DNA from: Brevundimonas viscosa
GTDB taxonomy: Bacteria; Pseudomonadota; Alphaproteobacteria; Caulobacterales; Caulobacteraceae
Direction: 5' to 3'
DNA: 64,000 bases
NCBI RefSeq assembly: GCF_900116065.1
Contig: NZ_FOZV01000001.1
Span: forward strand, 434,001 to 498,000
A model generated the notes under the pieces. The model was not told where the DNA came from, ran no database searches, and saw only the letters and a list, made by a program, of their open reading frames with translations. A program made the translations under genes and the position numbers. Below, piece by piece: positions 44,761-55,256 of the stretch; position 1 is the first letter of the stretch, and each line of letters starts with the position of its first letter.

Positions 44761-45402
44761 GTGCCGGTCCAGGTCCAGATCGTCATCTTCGCCGTCATCG
44801 CCGCCTTCGTCCTGTTCCAGCTCTACAACGTGCTGGGCAAGAAGGTCGGACGGCAGCCGGAGGAAGACGCCCGCGCCCGCCCGCCCGTCCCGACAACGCC
44901 TGCCGCGGCGGGGGAACAGGCCGGCCCCGGCCGCCCCAATGTGCTGGACGCCGTCACCCTCGCTGCCATCGCCGGCCTCAAGGCGCGCGATCCGAACTTC
45001 GACCCCGTCCGTTTCCTCGACGGCGCCCGGCAGGCGCACGAGACCATCGTGCGCGCCTACGCCGCCGGCGACCGCGACACGCTCCGCCCCCTGCTGACGC
45101 CGCGGGTGATGGAGTCGTTCGAGGCCGGCATCGCCGCCCGCGAGGCCCGCGGCGAGACCGAGACGGCCGAGTTCGTGCACCCGGCCCGCGCCGACCTCGA
45201 ACTGGCCAACGCCGAGGACAACCGCGCCGTGGCCAAGGTCCGCTTCCTCGCCGAGCTGCGCAATCGGGTGAAGCCGGCCGATCCCGCCGCCGCGGAGCAG
45301 ATCGAGGAGCGCCGGGTGGCCGAGATCTGGACCTTCGAACGCCAGCTGGGCGCCAGCGACCCCAACTGGGTGCTGGCCCGCACCGAACCCGCGACCGCGT
45401 GA
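44761..45402 (+). CDS. Tim44-like domain protein (TimA)
   Basis: Inner-membrane protein with one N-terminal membrane segment (about 4-22), a Pro-rich linker, and a Tim44-like domain (about 65-213) containing FDPVRFLDGARQAHETIVRAYAAGD. A bacterial relative of mitochondrial Tim44, with a proposed but unproven role in membrane or export processes. GTG at 44761 or TTG at 44755 may be the start. Coupled to mltA by GTGA at its stop. Confidence 0.88.
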   Translation: MPVQVQIVIFAVIAAFVLFQLYNVLGKKVGRQPEEDARARPPVPTTPAAAGEQAGPGRPNVLDAVTLAAIAGLKARDPNFDPVRFLDGARQAHETIVRAYAAGDRDTLRPLLTPRVMESFEAGIAAREARGETETAEFVHPARADLELANAEDNRAVAKVRFLAELRNRVKPADPAAAEQIEERRVAEIWTFERQLGASDPNWVLARTEPATA

Positions 45403-46526
45403 GCGGCGGCGTGCGCGCCGCGCCGGCCCCCGTTCGCCTCGCCGCGGCTCTCGCCGCCCTCGCCCTGACCCTGGCCGCTTGCGCCACCGCGCCCGCCGTC
45501 GCTCCCACCCCGCCGCCGCCCCCCGCAACGGAGCCCGCGCCCCCGCCGGCCGCGCCGCCGGACGCAGGGCTCAGTCCGGCCGCCCTGCCCGGCTGGAACG
45601 AGGAGGATCACCTCGCCGCATTCGAGGCCTGGGCCCGGAACTGCGACGTCGCCCGCGACCCGGCCGCCCGGGTCCAGTGCGCGCGGGCGCGCGACCTGCA
45701 GCGCACCTCCCGCCCCGTCACCCCCAGTCTGGCCCGCGCGTACTTCGAGACCGGCTTTACGGTCGTCCCGGCGACGACGGGCGACGGCGGCCCCGGCCTG
45801 CTCACCGCCTACTTCGCCCCCGAATATGAGGCCCGGCGCGCCCCCGACGGCGCGTTCGACACGCCGGTGCTGGCGGCGCCGGCGGGCTGGACCCGCGGCC
45901 AGACCCTGCCGGAGCGGGCGCAGATCGAGGCGGCGCCGCCCACCGGGGCCCTCGCCTGGATGCGGGCCGAGGACCTGTTCTTCCTGCAGATCCAGGGCTC
46001 CGGCTACCTGACCTTCGCGGACGGGTCGAAGGCCCGCGCCGCCTACGCCGCAGACAACGGCCGCCCCTTCGTCGGCATCGCCCGGCCGATGGCGGAGCAG
46101 GGTCTGTTGCCGCCGGACGGGACCTTGGGCGAGGCTATCCGCGCCTGGCTGGCCGACCACCGTGGTCCCGAGGCGCGCGCCGTGATGGCGCTGAACCCCC
46201 GCTACATCTTCTTCCGTCTGGACCCCGACGACGGCGGCCACCCGGCCGGGGCCGCGGGCGTGCCCCTCCCGGCCCGGCGCGCCATCGCCGTCGACCCGAA
46301 CCACTGGCGCTACGGCGACCTCGTCTGGATCGAGGCCGACGGCGGAAACCTCGTCGGCGCCCGTGGCAGCTACCGCGGCCTGGTGACCGCGCTCGACACC
46401 GGCTCGGCCATCCGCGGTCCGGTCCGCGCCGATCTCTACATGGGCCGGGGGCGCGAGGCGGGCGAGGAAGCCGGCGCGGTGCGCCACCCGCTCAGGATGT
46501 GGCGGCTGGTTCCGCGTCCCCTCTAG
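45399..46526 (+). CDS. mltA: Membrane-bound lytic murein transglycosylase A
   Basis: Outer-membrane lipoprotein that cleaves peptidoglycan to 1,6-anhydro-muropeptides. GTG at 45399 in a GTGA overlap gives 375 residues: lipobox LAAC (Cys28), Pro-rich tether, MltA domain with GLLTAYFAPEYEARR (about 124-138) and FFLQIQGSGYLTFADG (about 194-209), then the 3D domain ending YGDLVWIE and GSAIRGPVRADLYMG. Its TAG stop shares a CTAG with the opposite-strand gene. Confidence 0.93.
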   Translation: MSGGVRAAPAPVRLAAALAALALTLAACATAPAVAPTPPPPPATEPAPPPAAPPDAGLSPAALPGWNEEDHLAAFEAWARNCDVARDPAARVQCARARDLQRTSRPVTPSLARAYFETGFTVVPATTGDGGPGLLTAYFAPEYEARRAPDGAFDTPVLAAPAGWTRGQTLPERAQIEAAPPTGALAWMRAEDLFFLQIQGSGYLTFADGSKARAAYAADNGRPFVGIARPMAEQGLLPPDGTLGEAIRAWLADHRGPEARAVMALNPRYIFFRLDPDDGGHPAGAAGVPLPARRAIAVDPNHWRYGDLVWIEADGGNLVGARGSYRGLVTALDTGSAIRGPVRADLYMGRGREAGEEAGAVRHPLRMWRLVPRPL

Positions 46527-47245
46527 CAGGATCGTCTGGTTGGATCGCCGACCGGGTGTCGCTCCAGACAGGCGTCGAGTTGCCGAAGACGTTTCCGACC
46601 GCGCCGGTCGTTCTCCCGCGCCAGCGCGGCGCCCTCACCGCGGGTCCATTGCTCGGCTTCGCTACGGGTCCTGAACACCGGCGACCGCGTCGCGCCTCCC
46701 CCGACTGTACGGCTCATGGCCACGTGGCCGGCGTCGCCGACCGGAAACACGGCCCATTCGGGGCCCGGGTGATCCCAAAGCGCCCCCAGCGGCCGGTCGA
46801 CTTCAGGCGCCAGGTGGGCGTCGGCCGGCGGAGGCGGAAGGCCCGCCGCGCGGCCGCGATTTTCGCAGATCACCATGGTCAGCGCCTTTGAGAAGGCGGC
46901 GTCCGCCCAGGCGCCGGGATCAGCGGTGTCCAGACGCGGTACGACAACGAGGAGCGCGTCGCCTTCCGTGACCGGTCCGAGCACACGGAACGGCACGGAC
47001 CCGACGCCAGGCGTCAGGCGCATCCACCCGCAGGCCTTGCCGTTCCGATCGGCCTGGACGGAGACGAGGTGTGCGCCCGTCAGATCGTCGACGGTCTTGA
47101 GGGCCGCAGCACCGGCGGCGGCCTCGAAGTCGAGGCGGTCGCGCTCCGCTCGCCGGTCCTCAAACCAGCGGTAGCCGAGCCCCCCGGCCATGAGGAGGAC
47201 GATGAGGGCCGAAACTCCCCGGTCCCGGAGCCGCGGCGACCTCAC
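46523..47245 (-). CDS. Single-pass membrane protein, unknown
   Basis: 240 residues: an N-terminal membrane anchor (about 10-26) and a periplasmic-looking domain with a conserved-type CGWMRLTPG patch near 72-80 and a Pro-rich loop near 137-142. I recognise no family. The ATG overlaps the stop of the HerA-like ATPase gene (ATGA), so the two are co-translated; the stop is shared with mltA. Its coupling to a DNA-translocase-like ATPase is the only functional hint. Confidence 0.7.
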   Translation of the reverse strand: MRSPRLRDRGVSALIVLLMAGGLGYRWFEDRRAERDRLDFEAAAGAAALKTVDDLTGAHLVSVQADRNGKACGWMRLTPGVGSVPFRVLGPVTEGDALLVVVPRLDTADPGAWADAAFSKALTMVICENRGRAAGLPPPPADAHLAPEVDRPLGALWDHPGPEWAVFPVGDAGHVAMSRTVGGGATRSPVFRTRSEAEQWTRGEGAALARENDRRGRKRLRQLDACLERHPVGDPTRRSC

Positions 47246-48819
47246 CGCCGCCGCATCCCGCCGAGGATGCCGCGCAGGATCTCCCGCGTGAGCGTGCTGC
47301 CCGCCGTGCGCAGCACCGACTTGGTCGCCGCCTCGATGGGCGTCTCGCGGGTGCGGCGCGGGGCGCGGGCGCGGGCCGCCTCGCGGTCGAGGCGGGCCTG
47401 TTCCCGCGCCCGGGCGGCGGCGGCCTTTTCTGCCGCCTTGGCGGCGTCGGCGTCGGCTTTCGCGCGCGCCTCGGCCAGCTTCGCCTCGGCCGCCGCCCGG
47501 TCGGCCTCGCCGCGGCGGGCGGCGAGGATCTCCTCGGCCGACTCGCGGTCGACCGGCATGTCATAGAGGCCGCGCACGGGGCTGGCGGCGATGACCTGGG
47601 CGCGCTCGGCCTCGGTCGCGGGTCCCAGTCGGCTGTCCGGCGGCCGGATCATCGTCCGCGCCACGACATGCGGCGCGCCCTTGTCGTCGAGCGTCGAGAC
47701 CAGCGCCTCGCCCACGCCCAGCGACTGGATGGCTTCGGCGGTGTCGAAGGCGGGGTTGGGCCGGAAGCTCTCCGAGGCCGCCTTCAGCCCGCGCTGCTCG
47801 GACGGGGTGTAGGCGCGCAGCGCGTGCTGGATGCGGTTGCCGAGCTGGGCCAGCACGCTGTCGGGAATGTCGGCCGGGTTCTGGGTGACGAAGTAGACGC
47901 CCACCCCCTTGGAGCGGATCAGACGCACCACCTGCTCGACCTTCTCGCGCAGGGCGTCGGGCGCGTCGTCGAACAGCAGGTGGGCCTCGTCGAAGAAGAA
48001 CACCAGCCGCGGTTTGTCGGGATCGCCGACCTCGGGCAACTGCTCGAACAGCTCCGACAGCAGCCAGAGCAGGAAGGCGGCGTAGAGGCGCGGGCTGTTC
48101 ATCAGCCGGGTGGCGTCCAGCACATTGATCTGGCCGCGGCCGTCGAGGCCGGTGCGCAGCATGTCCTCCAGCCGCAGCGCCGGCTCCCCGAAGAAGGCCG
48201 CGCCGCCCTGCTGCTCCAGCTGCAGGATGGCCCGCTGGATGGCGGCGATCGAGGCGGGGGCGACATGGCCGACCTCGCGCCCGATGCGCTCGGCGTTCTC
48301 GCCGACGTGGACCAGCAGGGCCCTGAGGTCGTCGAGGTCGAGCAGCAGCAGGCCTTCCTTGTCGGCGACGTGGAAGACCACCGACAGCACCCCCTCCTGG
48401 ACGTCGTTCAGGTTCAGCATGCGGCCCAGCAGCAGCGGCCCGACCTCGCTGACGGTGGTGCGGATCGGGTGGCCCTTCTCGCCGTAGAGGTCCCAGAACA
48501 CCGTCGGCGCGGCCTTCGGCTGAAGCGTCAGGCCCATGCCGGCGGCGCGGGCCAGCAGCTTGTCGTTCGGCGTCCCCGGCACGGCGATGCCGGACAGGTC
48601 GCCCTTCACGTCGGCGCAGAACACCGGCACGCCGGCGTCCGAGAACCCCTGGGCCATGATCTGCAGGGTGACGGTCTTGCCGGTGCCCGTGGCCCCGGCC
48701 ACCACGCCGTGGCGGTTTGCCCGGTGCAGCAACAGGTGTTCGGGCTTGTCGGACTGGCCGAGGAACAGGTCGGCGGGGGCGTCGGGCATGGGGAACTCCG
48801 GGGTCGGATCGGCGCTCAT
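47242..48819 (-). CDS. HerA-like helicase/translocase ATPase (DUF853)
   Basis: About 525 residues from the ATG at 48819. Walker A GATGTGKT at 42-49, and Walker [16 protein letters not shown] near 274-288, then an R-finger/sensor region with [12 protein letters not shown]. The C-terminal 100 residues are an Ala/Arg/Glu-rich coiled coil. This is the stand-alone DUF853 (YjgR) type, not the HerA-NurA pair; no nuclease gene is next to it. The cellular role of the family is poorly known. Confidence 0.9.
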   Translation of the reverse strand: MSADPTPEFPMPDAPADLFLGQSDKPEHLLLHRANRHGVVAGATGTGKTVTLQIMAQGFSDAGVPVFCADVKGDLSGIAVPGTPNDKLLARAAGMGLTLQPKAAPTVFWDLYGEKGHPIRTTVSEVGPLLLGRMLNLNDVQEGVLSVVFHVADKEGLLLLDLDDLRALLVHVGENAERIGREVGHVAPASIAAIQRAILQLEQQGGAAFFGEPALRLEDMLRTGLDGRGQINVLDATRLMNSPRLYAAFLLWLLSELFEQLPEVGDPDKPRLVFFFDEAHLLFDDAPDALREKVEQVVRLIRSKGVGVYFVTQNPADIPDSVLAQLGNRIQHALRAYTPSEQRGLKAASESFRPNPAFDTAEAIQSLGVGEALVSTLDDKGAPHVVARTMIRPPDSRLGPATEAERAQVIAASPVRGLYDMPVDRESAEEILAARRGEADRAAAEAKLAEARAKADADAAKAAEKAAAARAREQARLDREAARARAPRRTRETPIEAATKSVLRTAGSTLTREILRGILGGMRRR

Positions 48820-48881
48820 GGTCCATCGGTCACGGCGACGGTTCAAGGCCGATTGACGCGACCCGGTCGGACCTTGACCAT

Positions 48882-50021
48882 ATGCCGATGAAGCCGCCCA
48901 TCGCCGTTCCGACCTCGACCGTGGCCCGCAACGCCCTCGTGGCTGTCGCGATCGTCGCGGTCGGCGCCGCCGTCTACTGGCTGGCGGACATCCTGACGCC
49001 GCTGGCGATGGCCATCTTCCTGCTGATCATGATCGACGGCCTCAAGCGGTTCATCGAGGACCGCACGCCCGTGCCGTCGCATCTCGCCGGGGCCGCGGCC
49101 CTGATTGTCGTCATCCTCGGCTTCTTCGCCTCGATCGCCATCATCGCCAACGGCGCCCTGAACTTCTTCGACGAGGCCTCCGGGGTGACCAGCCAGATGG
49201 GTCCCCGGCTCGACCAGATCATCGGCGACGTCTCCGCGCTGTTCGGCGTGCACACGGCTCCGACGGCCTCGGAGCTGATCGCCCAGCTGGACATCCGCGG
49301 CTATCTCACCGCCTTCGCCCTGCAGGCGCAGGGCGCGGTGACCGGCGCCGTCTTCGTGCTGATCTATCTCGCCTTCCTGCTGGCCTCGCAGGCGGGTTTC
49401 AAGCGCAAGCTGGTCGGCATGTTCCCGGAGCGGGCGGCCCGAAGCGAGGCCGCGGAAGTGTTCCAGCGGGTGCGGAGCGGCGTCGAGGGCTACCTGTGGG
49501 TCCAGACCGTCACCGGCGCCCTGATCAGCGCCATCGCCTGGGTGCTGATGCGCGCCGTCGGGCTCCAGAACGCCGAGTTCTGGACCTTCGTCATCTTCGT
49601 GGTCGGCTTCATTCCGGTGCTGGGCGGGGCCGTGGCGGGTCTGGTGCCGCCGCTGTTCGCTCTCGTGCAGTTCAGCACCTACTGGCAGGCGGCCGTGCTG
49701 CTGGTCGGCCTGCAGGCGATCCTCTTCGTCAGCGGCAACTTCATCCAGCCGCGCATGCAGGGCGAGAACCAGAACATCGACCCCGTCGTCGTGCTGCTGT
49801 CGCTGGCGTTCTGGGGCAAGGTCTGGGGGGTCGTCGGCATGTTCCTGTCGACGCCTCTCGCCGTGATGGCCATGGCCATCCTCGCGGAGTTCAGGGGCTC
49901 CCGGTGGATGGCCATCCTGCTGTCCGGCGACGGCGAGCCCTACGCCGATCATCCGGACGCCCCGGAGAGCGCGTCATCCCGCCGCAGGCAATCGCCGGCG
50001 CCGGACGATTCCCGCCCTTGA
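48882..50021 (+). CDS. AI-2E family transporter (PerM-like)
   Basis: Inner-membrane permease with seven to eight hydrophobic segments, about 379 residues from the ATG at 48882. Family motifs [23 protein letters not shown] (about 245-267) and [11 protein letters not shown] (about 286-296) are clear. The acidic/Pro-rich C-terminus is not conserved. Real substrates of this family range from autoinducer-2 to Na+/H+; none can be assigned here. Divergent from the HerA-like gene, 62 bases apart. Confidence 0.88.
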   Translation: MPMKPPIAVPTSTVARNALVAVAIVAVGAAVYWLADILTPLAMAIFLLIMIDGLKRFIEDRTPVPSHLAGAAALIVVILGFFASIAIIANGALNFFDEASGVTSQMGPRLDQIIGDVSALFGVHTAPTASELIAQLDIRGYLTAFALQAQGAVTGAVFVLIYLAFLLASQAGFKRKLVGMFPERAARSEAAEVFQRVRSGVEGYLWVQTVTGALISAIAWVLMRAVGLQNAEFWTFVIFVVGFIPVLGGAVAGLVPPLFALVQFSTYWQAAVLLVGLQAILFVSGNFIQPRMQGENQNIDPVVVLLSLAFWGKVWGVVGMFLSTPLAVMAMAILAEFRGSRWMAILLSGDGEPYADHPDAPESASSRRRQSPAPDDSRP

Positions 50022-50328
50022 TTGGCCACAACCGGCGCCTATCTCCGCCTTGTCGCCGCGGCCCCCTCCCCTCCCCCAAGGCTGCGGCGGAATTGATCGG
50101 CGCCAACCCCTCCCCTCCTGGGCGCCGGTCCGAAGAGGCCGCCGGGCGAAAGCCCGGCGGCCTTGTCGTTTGCGGCCGCGGTTACGCCGGCCTCGCAGGC
50201 GGTGGGGGCTTCCCGGAAGCGCGCGGCTGGCCTAGGAGCCGAAGGCAAGGGCGGCTTGTCCAGGCGACAGGCGGCCCGGCCTGCCTCCACCCGCGGCCCG
50301 ATGCCGCTTTGCACACGAGAAACCCGAC
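50022..50328. other. Leader region of the NAD-glutamate dehydrogenase gene
   Basis: A 307-base gap without an open frame that I trust. It holds two CCCCTCCCCTCC-like pyrimidine runs (about 50066-50118), a strong hairpin at 50136-50163, and a GC-rich leader. No promoter elements are obvious and the sequence before the gdhZ ATG has no good ribosome site. Confidence 0.5.
50136..50163 (+). terminator. Stable hairpin with GAAA loop
   Basis: AGGCCGCCGGGC and GCCCGGCGGCCT form a perfect 12-bp stem closed by a GAAA tetraloop, followed by TGTCGTTTG. It can terminate the AI-2E transcript, or fold within the leader of the dehydrogenase. Confidence 0.65.
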
Positions 50329-53300
50329 ATGTCCGGCGATACGGCGTCCATGCACCCTCAGGCGATCACCCTGGAGGCGCTGGCGTCGGGCTTCGAGGCG
50401 GTGACCGGGCAGCCGCCCGGCGCCGCGGAGAAATCCTTCCTCGGCCAGGTGCTGGAGGATCACGCCGGCGACGAGACGCCGGAGCTCGGGGTCGCCGACC
50501 TGGCCGCGCTTCTGGGCGCGGTCTGGCGCTCGTCGCTCGACCGCGAGCCCGGCGGGGCCGCCCTGATCAGCGTCGGGCCGCACACGGGCGCCACGGGCCA
50601 TCCCACCGGCTACGATGTGCTCTGGATCGTCCAGGACGACCGGCCCTTCCTCGTCGACAGCGTGATGGGTGAACTGGCCGAGGCCAACGTCAGCGTCCGC
50701 TCGATGTACCACCCCATCGTCGAGCGGGCCGACGGCCGGGTCTCGCTGATCATCGTGGTGATGGACTCCCTGCCGCAGGAGCGCCGGGACGCGCTGGGCG
50801 AGACCCTCGCCGCCACCATGGCCGATGTCCGTGCGGCGGTGGCGGACCATGGGGCCATGCAGGCGTTGATCGAGCGTTCGATCGCCGAACTGGAGGCCGC
50901 GCCGCTCGTCATCGATCCCGAGATCCTGGCCGAGAACCTCGCCTTCCTCCGCTGGCTGGCCTCGGACCACTTCGTCTTCCTGGGCGCGCGCGCCTACGAG
51001 TTCCCGCGCACGGCGGACGGCGGTTACGAAGCCGAGGCCCCGCTCTCCCTGTCAGGCGTCGGGCTGGGCGTGCTCGCCGACCCGGAACGCACGGTGCTGC
51101 GCCGGGCCAACGAGCCGGCGGTCCTGACCCGGTCGATGAAGCGCCAGTTGAATCTCTCGGAACCGGTCACGGTCGCCAAGGCGAACGTCCGCTCCCGCGT
51201 GCATCGCCGCGCCTATCTCGACTATGTCGGCGTCAAGCGGTTCGGTCCGGACGGCAAGGCGTCGGGAGAGATCCGGTTCGTCGGCCTGTTCACCGCCGAG
51301 GCCTATGACAAGGCCGCCAGCGAGGTGCCGCTCATCCGCCGCAAGGTGGCGAATGCGCTGGCCGCCGCCGGCAAGATCGAGGGGACGCACAGCTACAAGC
51401 GTCTCAGGAACATCCTCGAGAACTATCCCCGCGACGAGCTCTTCCAGATCGGCGGCGAGGAACTTCTCGACATCGCGCTCGGCATCCTGCACCTGCACGA
51501 CCGCCCGCGGATCAAGACCTTCACCCGGCGCGACCCCTTCGACCGGTTCGTCTCGGTCCTGGCCTTCATCCCGCGCGAGCGCTTCCATGCCTCGGTCCGC
51601 GAACGGATCGGCCAGATCCTCGCCCGCGCCTGGGGCGGCCGGGTCTCGGCCTGGTACCCCCAGCTGACCGACCAGCCCCTGGTCCGCATCCACTACATCA
51701 TCGGCGTCACCCCAGGCGATCACCCCTGCCCGGACGAGGCGACGCTGGCCGCCGAGATCGCCGAAGCCGGCCGGAGCTGGGTCGACCGGTTCGAGAGCGC
51801 GCTGCGGGCCAGCGACATCGACGAAGTCTCCGTCGGACCGGTGAGCGCGCGCTGGGCCAACGCCTTCGGCGCGGGATACCGCGACCGCTATGACGCGACC
51901 GAGGCGGTGCGCGACTACCAGGCCATCGACTCCCTCAATGCGTCCGGGCTGGTCGGCGAGGGCGAGGCCGTCGCGGTCAGGGCCTTCCGCACCGAATGCG
52001 ATGGTCCGCTCAACTTCCGCTTCAAGCTGTACCGCCGCGGCAACGCCGTGCCGCTGTCGGACGTGCTGCCGATCCTCGCCGACATGGGCCTGAAGACCCT
52101 CGAGGAATGGGGCCACTCGCTGAAGCCGCTCGGGGCCCCCGAAATCCACGTCCACGAGTTCCTGCTCGAGGACCCGCGCGGGGGCGACCTGGAGTTCGCA
52201 GCCGTGCGCGCGCCGTTCGAGCAGGCTTTCATCGCAGTCTGGAATGGTCGCACCGAGAGCGACGGCTTCAACCGGCTGGTGCTGGAGCTCGGCGTCTCGT
52301 GGCGCGAGGCGGCCCTGATCCGCACCCTGGCGCGCTACCGCCAGCAGACCGGCCTCGACCCCAGCCAGGCGGTGCAGGAAGAGGCCCTGCGCGACTATCC
52401 GGAGGTGGCGCGCGCGCTCCTCGGCCTGTTCGGCGCGCGATTCGATCCCGCGTCCGGCCTCGAGGGCGCCGCCCGCGAACGGGCGGCCGCCGAACTCGAC
52501 CGCCGCATCGTGGAGCTTCTGCGCGAGGTGAAGAGCCTCGACCACGACAAGGCGTTGCGCCGCCTCGCCCTGCTGATCGGCGCCGTCAAGCGCACCAACT
52601 ACTATCAGCCGGCGGCGGACGGGACGCCCAAGCGCTACATCTCGATCAAGATCGCCTCGCGCGAGCTGGACGACCTGCCCCTGCCCAGGCCGTTCCGCGA
52701 GATCTTCGTCTGGGCGCCGCACGTCGAGGGCGTGCATCTGCGCTTCGGTCCCGTGGCCCGGGGCGGCCTGCGCTGGTCGGACCGGCGCGACGACTTCCGC
52801 ACCGAGGTGCTCGGCCTGGTCAAGGCGCAGCAGGTCAAGAACGCGGTCATCGTGCCGGTCGGCTCCAAGGGCGGCTTCTATCCCAAGCACCTGCCCGCCG
52901 TGGTGCGCGCCGGCGGCGACCGCGACGCGCAGCAACAGGAGGCGATCCGCGCCTACAAGACCTTCCTGTCCGGCCTGCTCGACGTCACCGACAATATCGC
53001 CGCCGATGGCTCGGTGGTCCCGCCCGCCGCGGTGGTGCGCTGGGAAGGGGACGATCCCTACCTCGTCGTCGCCGCCGACAAGGGGACGGCGACCTTCTCC
53101 GACATCGCCAACGGCGTATCGGCCTCCTACGGCTTCTGGCTGGACGACGCCTTCGCCAGCGGCGGCTCGGCCGGTTACGACCACAAGGAGATGGGCATCA
53201 CCGCCCGCGGCGCCTGGGAGGCGGTCAAGCGCCACTTCCGGGAGATCGGCAAGGACATCCAGACCCAGCCCTTCACCGTCGCCGGCGTCGGCGACATGTC

Positions 53301-55194
53301 GGGCGACGTCTTCGGCAACGGCATGCTGCTGTCCAAGGCGATCAAGCTGGTCGCCGCCTTCGACCACCGCGACATCTTCATCGATCCCGATCCGGATCCC
53401 GCGACCTCGTGGGTCGAGCGTCAGCGCCTCTTCGAACTGCCGCGCTCCAGCTGGCAGGACTACGACACCAGCCTGATCTCGAAGGGCGGCGGCGTCTTCT
53501 CGCGCTCCGCCAAGTCGATCGAGCTGAGTCCCGAGATCAAGGCGGCGCTCGACATCTCCGATGACGTGCTGGACCCCGCCGGTCTGATGAAGGCGATCCT
53601 CAAGGCCCCGGTGGAGCTGCTCTACTTCGGCGGCATCGGCACCTACATCAAGGCGGCGCATGAGACCGACGCCCAGGTCGGCGACAAGGCAAACGACGCC
53701 ATCCGCATCGACGGGGTGGAGGTCCGCGCCAAGGTCATCGGCGAGGGCGCCAACCTCGGCCTGACCCAGGCGGGCCGCATCGGCTTCGCCCGCAACGGCG
53801 GACGGGTGAACACCGACGCCATCGACAACTCGGCCGGCGTCGACAGCTCCGACCATGAGGTCAACATCAAGATCCTCACCGGCGCGGCCATCGCCTCAGG
53901 TTCGCTGAAGGTGGAGGATCGCAATCCCCTGCTCGCCTCGATGACCGAGGAGGTCGGGCTGAAGGTGCTGGCCCACAACTACGACCAGACCCTCGCCCTG
54001 ACCCTTCAGCAGGCCGAAGGGGCCGCAGCGCTCGACGCCCAGCAGCGCTTCATGCAGTGGCTCGGCGCCAAGGGTAAGCTCGACCGCAAGGTGGAAGGCC
54101 TGCCCGACGATCTCCGGCTGGCGGAGATGAAGGCGTCCGGCGCCGCCCTGACCAGGCCGGAGCTGGCGGTCCTCACCGCCTACTCCAAGCTTGAGCTGTT
54201 CGACGACATCGTCGCCTCGAAGGCGCCGGACGATCCGTTCTTCCGCCGGACCCTGGTGCGCTACTTCCCCGGCCCGCTGGCGAAGTTCGAGGCGGAGATG
54301 CAGGGCCACCGGCTGCGTCGCGAGATCGTCTCGACCATCCTGTCGAACGAGATCGTCAACATGTGCGGGGCGACCTTCCCCGAGCGCCTGCGCCTTTCCG
54401 CCCGTTGCGACACCGGCGCCATGGTCATCGCGTTCGAGGCCGCGCGTCAGATCTTCCGTCTCGACCAGGCCTGGGACGCCGTCTCGGCGCTCGACCTGAA
54501 GATCAGCGCCGACGCCCAGACGGCGCTCTACGAGGAGATCGCCACCGTGCTCCGGCGGCAAACCTTCTGGCTGGCGCGGCGGGCGACCCGCGAGGGGGCC
54601 GGCGTCGACGCGCTGATTTCCGCCTACCGGTCGACCGCCGACGCCCTGCGGGCGGCGGGCGGGGCCGTCCTGTCCCGGTTCGAGCAGGACAAGCTTGAGG
54701 GCAGGGTGCGCACCTTCGTCCAGCTGGGGGTCGACGAGACGATGGCCCGCGACCTGGCCATGTTGAGGCCGCTCGTGGCGACCGCGGACATCGGGGATCT
54801 GGCGCGCGAGGCCGGCTGGCCGGAGCCGGCGATGGCGATGCTGTATCACCAGGTCGGGGCCGCCTTCGACTTCGACCGGCTTCGCGCCGCCGCCGGCGGC
54901 GTGCCGTCGGCCGATCACTTCGACCGGCTCGCGGTGCGCCGCCTGATCGAGGACCTGATGACCGAGCAGATGGTGCTGACGCGCGCCGTGGCGCGGGCGT
55001 CCGACGCCTCGGTGGGCGCTTCGGAGGCTTCCGCCGAGGCGGCCGTCGACGCCTGGATCGGTCCGCGGCTGGCGACGGTCGAGGGCGTCCGGGCTTCGGT
55101 CGACGAGATCGAGGCCTCGGGCGCCGGCTGGACCTTCGCCAAGCTGACCATCGCCAACGCGGCCATCCGCGAGATCGCGGCGGTCGCCGGGTGA
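50329..55194 (+). CDS. gdhZ: NAD-specific glutamate dehydrogenase, 180-kDa class
   Basis: Oxidatively deaminates glutamate to 2-oxoglutarate. 1621 residues, the size of the large GDH class. A long N-terminal ACT-like regulatory region (about 1-700) precedes the catalytic domain with RFGPVARGGLRWSDRRDDFRTEVLGL near 805 and the catalytic lysine in VPVGSKGGFYPK (about 847). A Rossmann segment with VAGVGDMSGDVFGNGML follows (about 984), and a C-terminal helical part. In Caulobacter the homologue GdhZ also delays division by stimulating FtsZ GTPase activity; that role is inferred here by homology and position. Confidence 0.95.
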   Translation: MSGDTASMHPQAITLEALASGFEAVTGQPPGAAEKSFLGQVLEDHAGDETPELGVADLAALLGAVWRSSLDREPGGAALISVGPHTGATGHPTGYDVLWIVQDDRPFLVDSVMGELAEANVSVRSMYHPIVERADGRVSLIIVVMDSLPQERRDALGETLAATMADVRAAVADHGAMQALIERSIAELEAAPLVIDPEILAENLAFLRWLASDHFVFLGARAYEFPRTADGGYEAEAPLSLSGVGLGVLADPERTVLRRANEPAVLTRSMKRQLNLSEPVTVAKANVRSRVHRRAYLDYVGVKRFGPDGKASGEIRFVGLFTAEAYDKAASEVPLIRRKVANALAAAGKIEGTHSYKRLRNILENYPRDELFQIGGEELLDIALGILHLHDRPRIKTFTRRDPFDRFVSVLAFIPRERFHASVRERIGQILARAWGGRVSAWYPQLTDQPLVRIHYIIGVTPGDHPCPDEATLAAEIAEAGRSWVDRFESALRASDIDEVSVGPVSARWANAFGAGYRDRYDATEAVRDYQAIDSLNASGLVGEGEAVAVRAFRTECDGPLNFRFKLYRRGNAVPLSDVLPILADMGLKTLEEWGHSLKPLGAPEIHVHEFLLEDPRGGDLEFAAVRAPFEQAFIAVWNGRTESDGFNRLVLELGVSWREAALIRTLARYRQQTGLDPSQAVQEEALRDYPEVARALLGLFGARFDPASGLEGAARERAAAELDRRIVELLREVKSLDHDKALRRLALLIGAVKRTNYYQPAADGTPKRYISIKIASRELDDLPLPRPFREIFVWAPHVEGVHLRFGPVARGGLRWSDRRDDFRTEVLGLVKAQQVKNAVIVPVGSKGGFYPKHLPAVVRAGGDRDAQQQEAIRAYKTFLSGLLDVTDNIAADGSVVPPAAVVRWEGDDPYLVVAADKGTATFSDIANGVSASYGFWLDDAFASGGSAGYDHKEMGITARGAWEAVKRHFREIGKDIQTQPFTVAGVGDMSGDVFGNGMLLSKAIKLVAAFDHRDIFIDPDPDPATSWVERQRLFELPRSSWQDYDTSLISKGGGVFSRSAKSIELSPEIKAALDISDDVLDPAGLMKAILKAPVELLYFGGIGTYIKAAHETDAQVGDKANDAIRIDGVEVRAKVIGEGANLGLTQAGRIGFARNGGRVNTDAIDNSAGVDSSDHEVNIKILTGAAIASGSLKVEDRNPLLASMTEEVGLKVLAHNYDQTLALTLQQAEGAAALDAQQRFMQWLGAKGKLDRKVEGLPDDLRLAEMKASGAALTRPELAVLTAYSKLELFDDIVASKAPDDPFFRRTLVRYFPGPLAKFEAEMQGHRLRREIVSTILSNEIVNMCGATFPERLRLSARCDTGAMVIAFEAARQIFRLDQAWDAVSALDLKISADAQTALYEEIATVLRRQTFWLARRATREGAGVDALISAYRSTADALRAAGGAVLSRFEQDKLEGRVRTFVQLGVDETMARDLAMLRPLVATADIGDLAREAGWPEPAMAMLYHQVGAAFDFDRLRAAAGGVPSADHFDRLAVRRLIEDLMTEQMVLTRAVARASDASVGASEASAEAAVDAWIGPRLATVEGVRASVDEIEASGAGWTFAKLTIANAAIREIAAVAG

Positions 55195-55256
55195 TTGCTG
55201 GCCCGGCGAGTCCGTCGCCGGGCGATCTGCTAGTGTGGGCTGGAAGGGAGAGGGCG

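Noticed and set aside
47242..48819. HerA-like ATPase as part of a HerA-based anti-phage defence system
   Set aside because: No DUF4297, Sir2 or NurA-type nuclease partner is adjacent and the surroundings are core genes. It fits the stand-alone DUF853 type.
50066..50118. Pyrimidine runs thought to be a fourth copy of the palindromic element
   Set aside because: They share CCCCTCCCC words but lack the paired GGTGGAGGGG arms and closing GGGGAGGAGAC.
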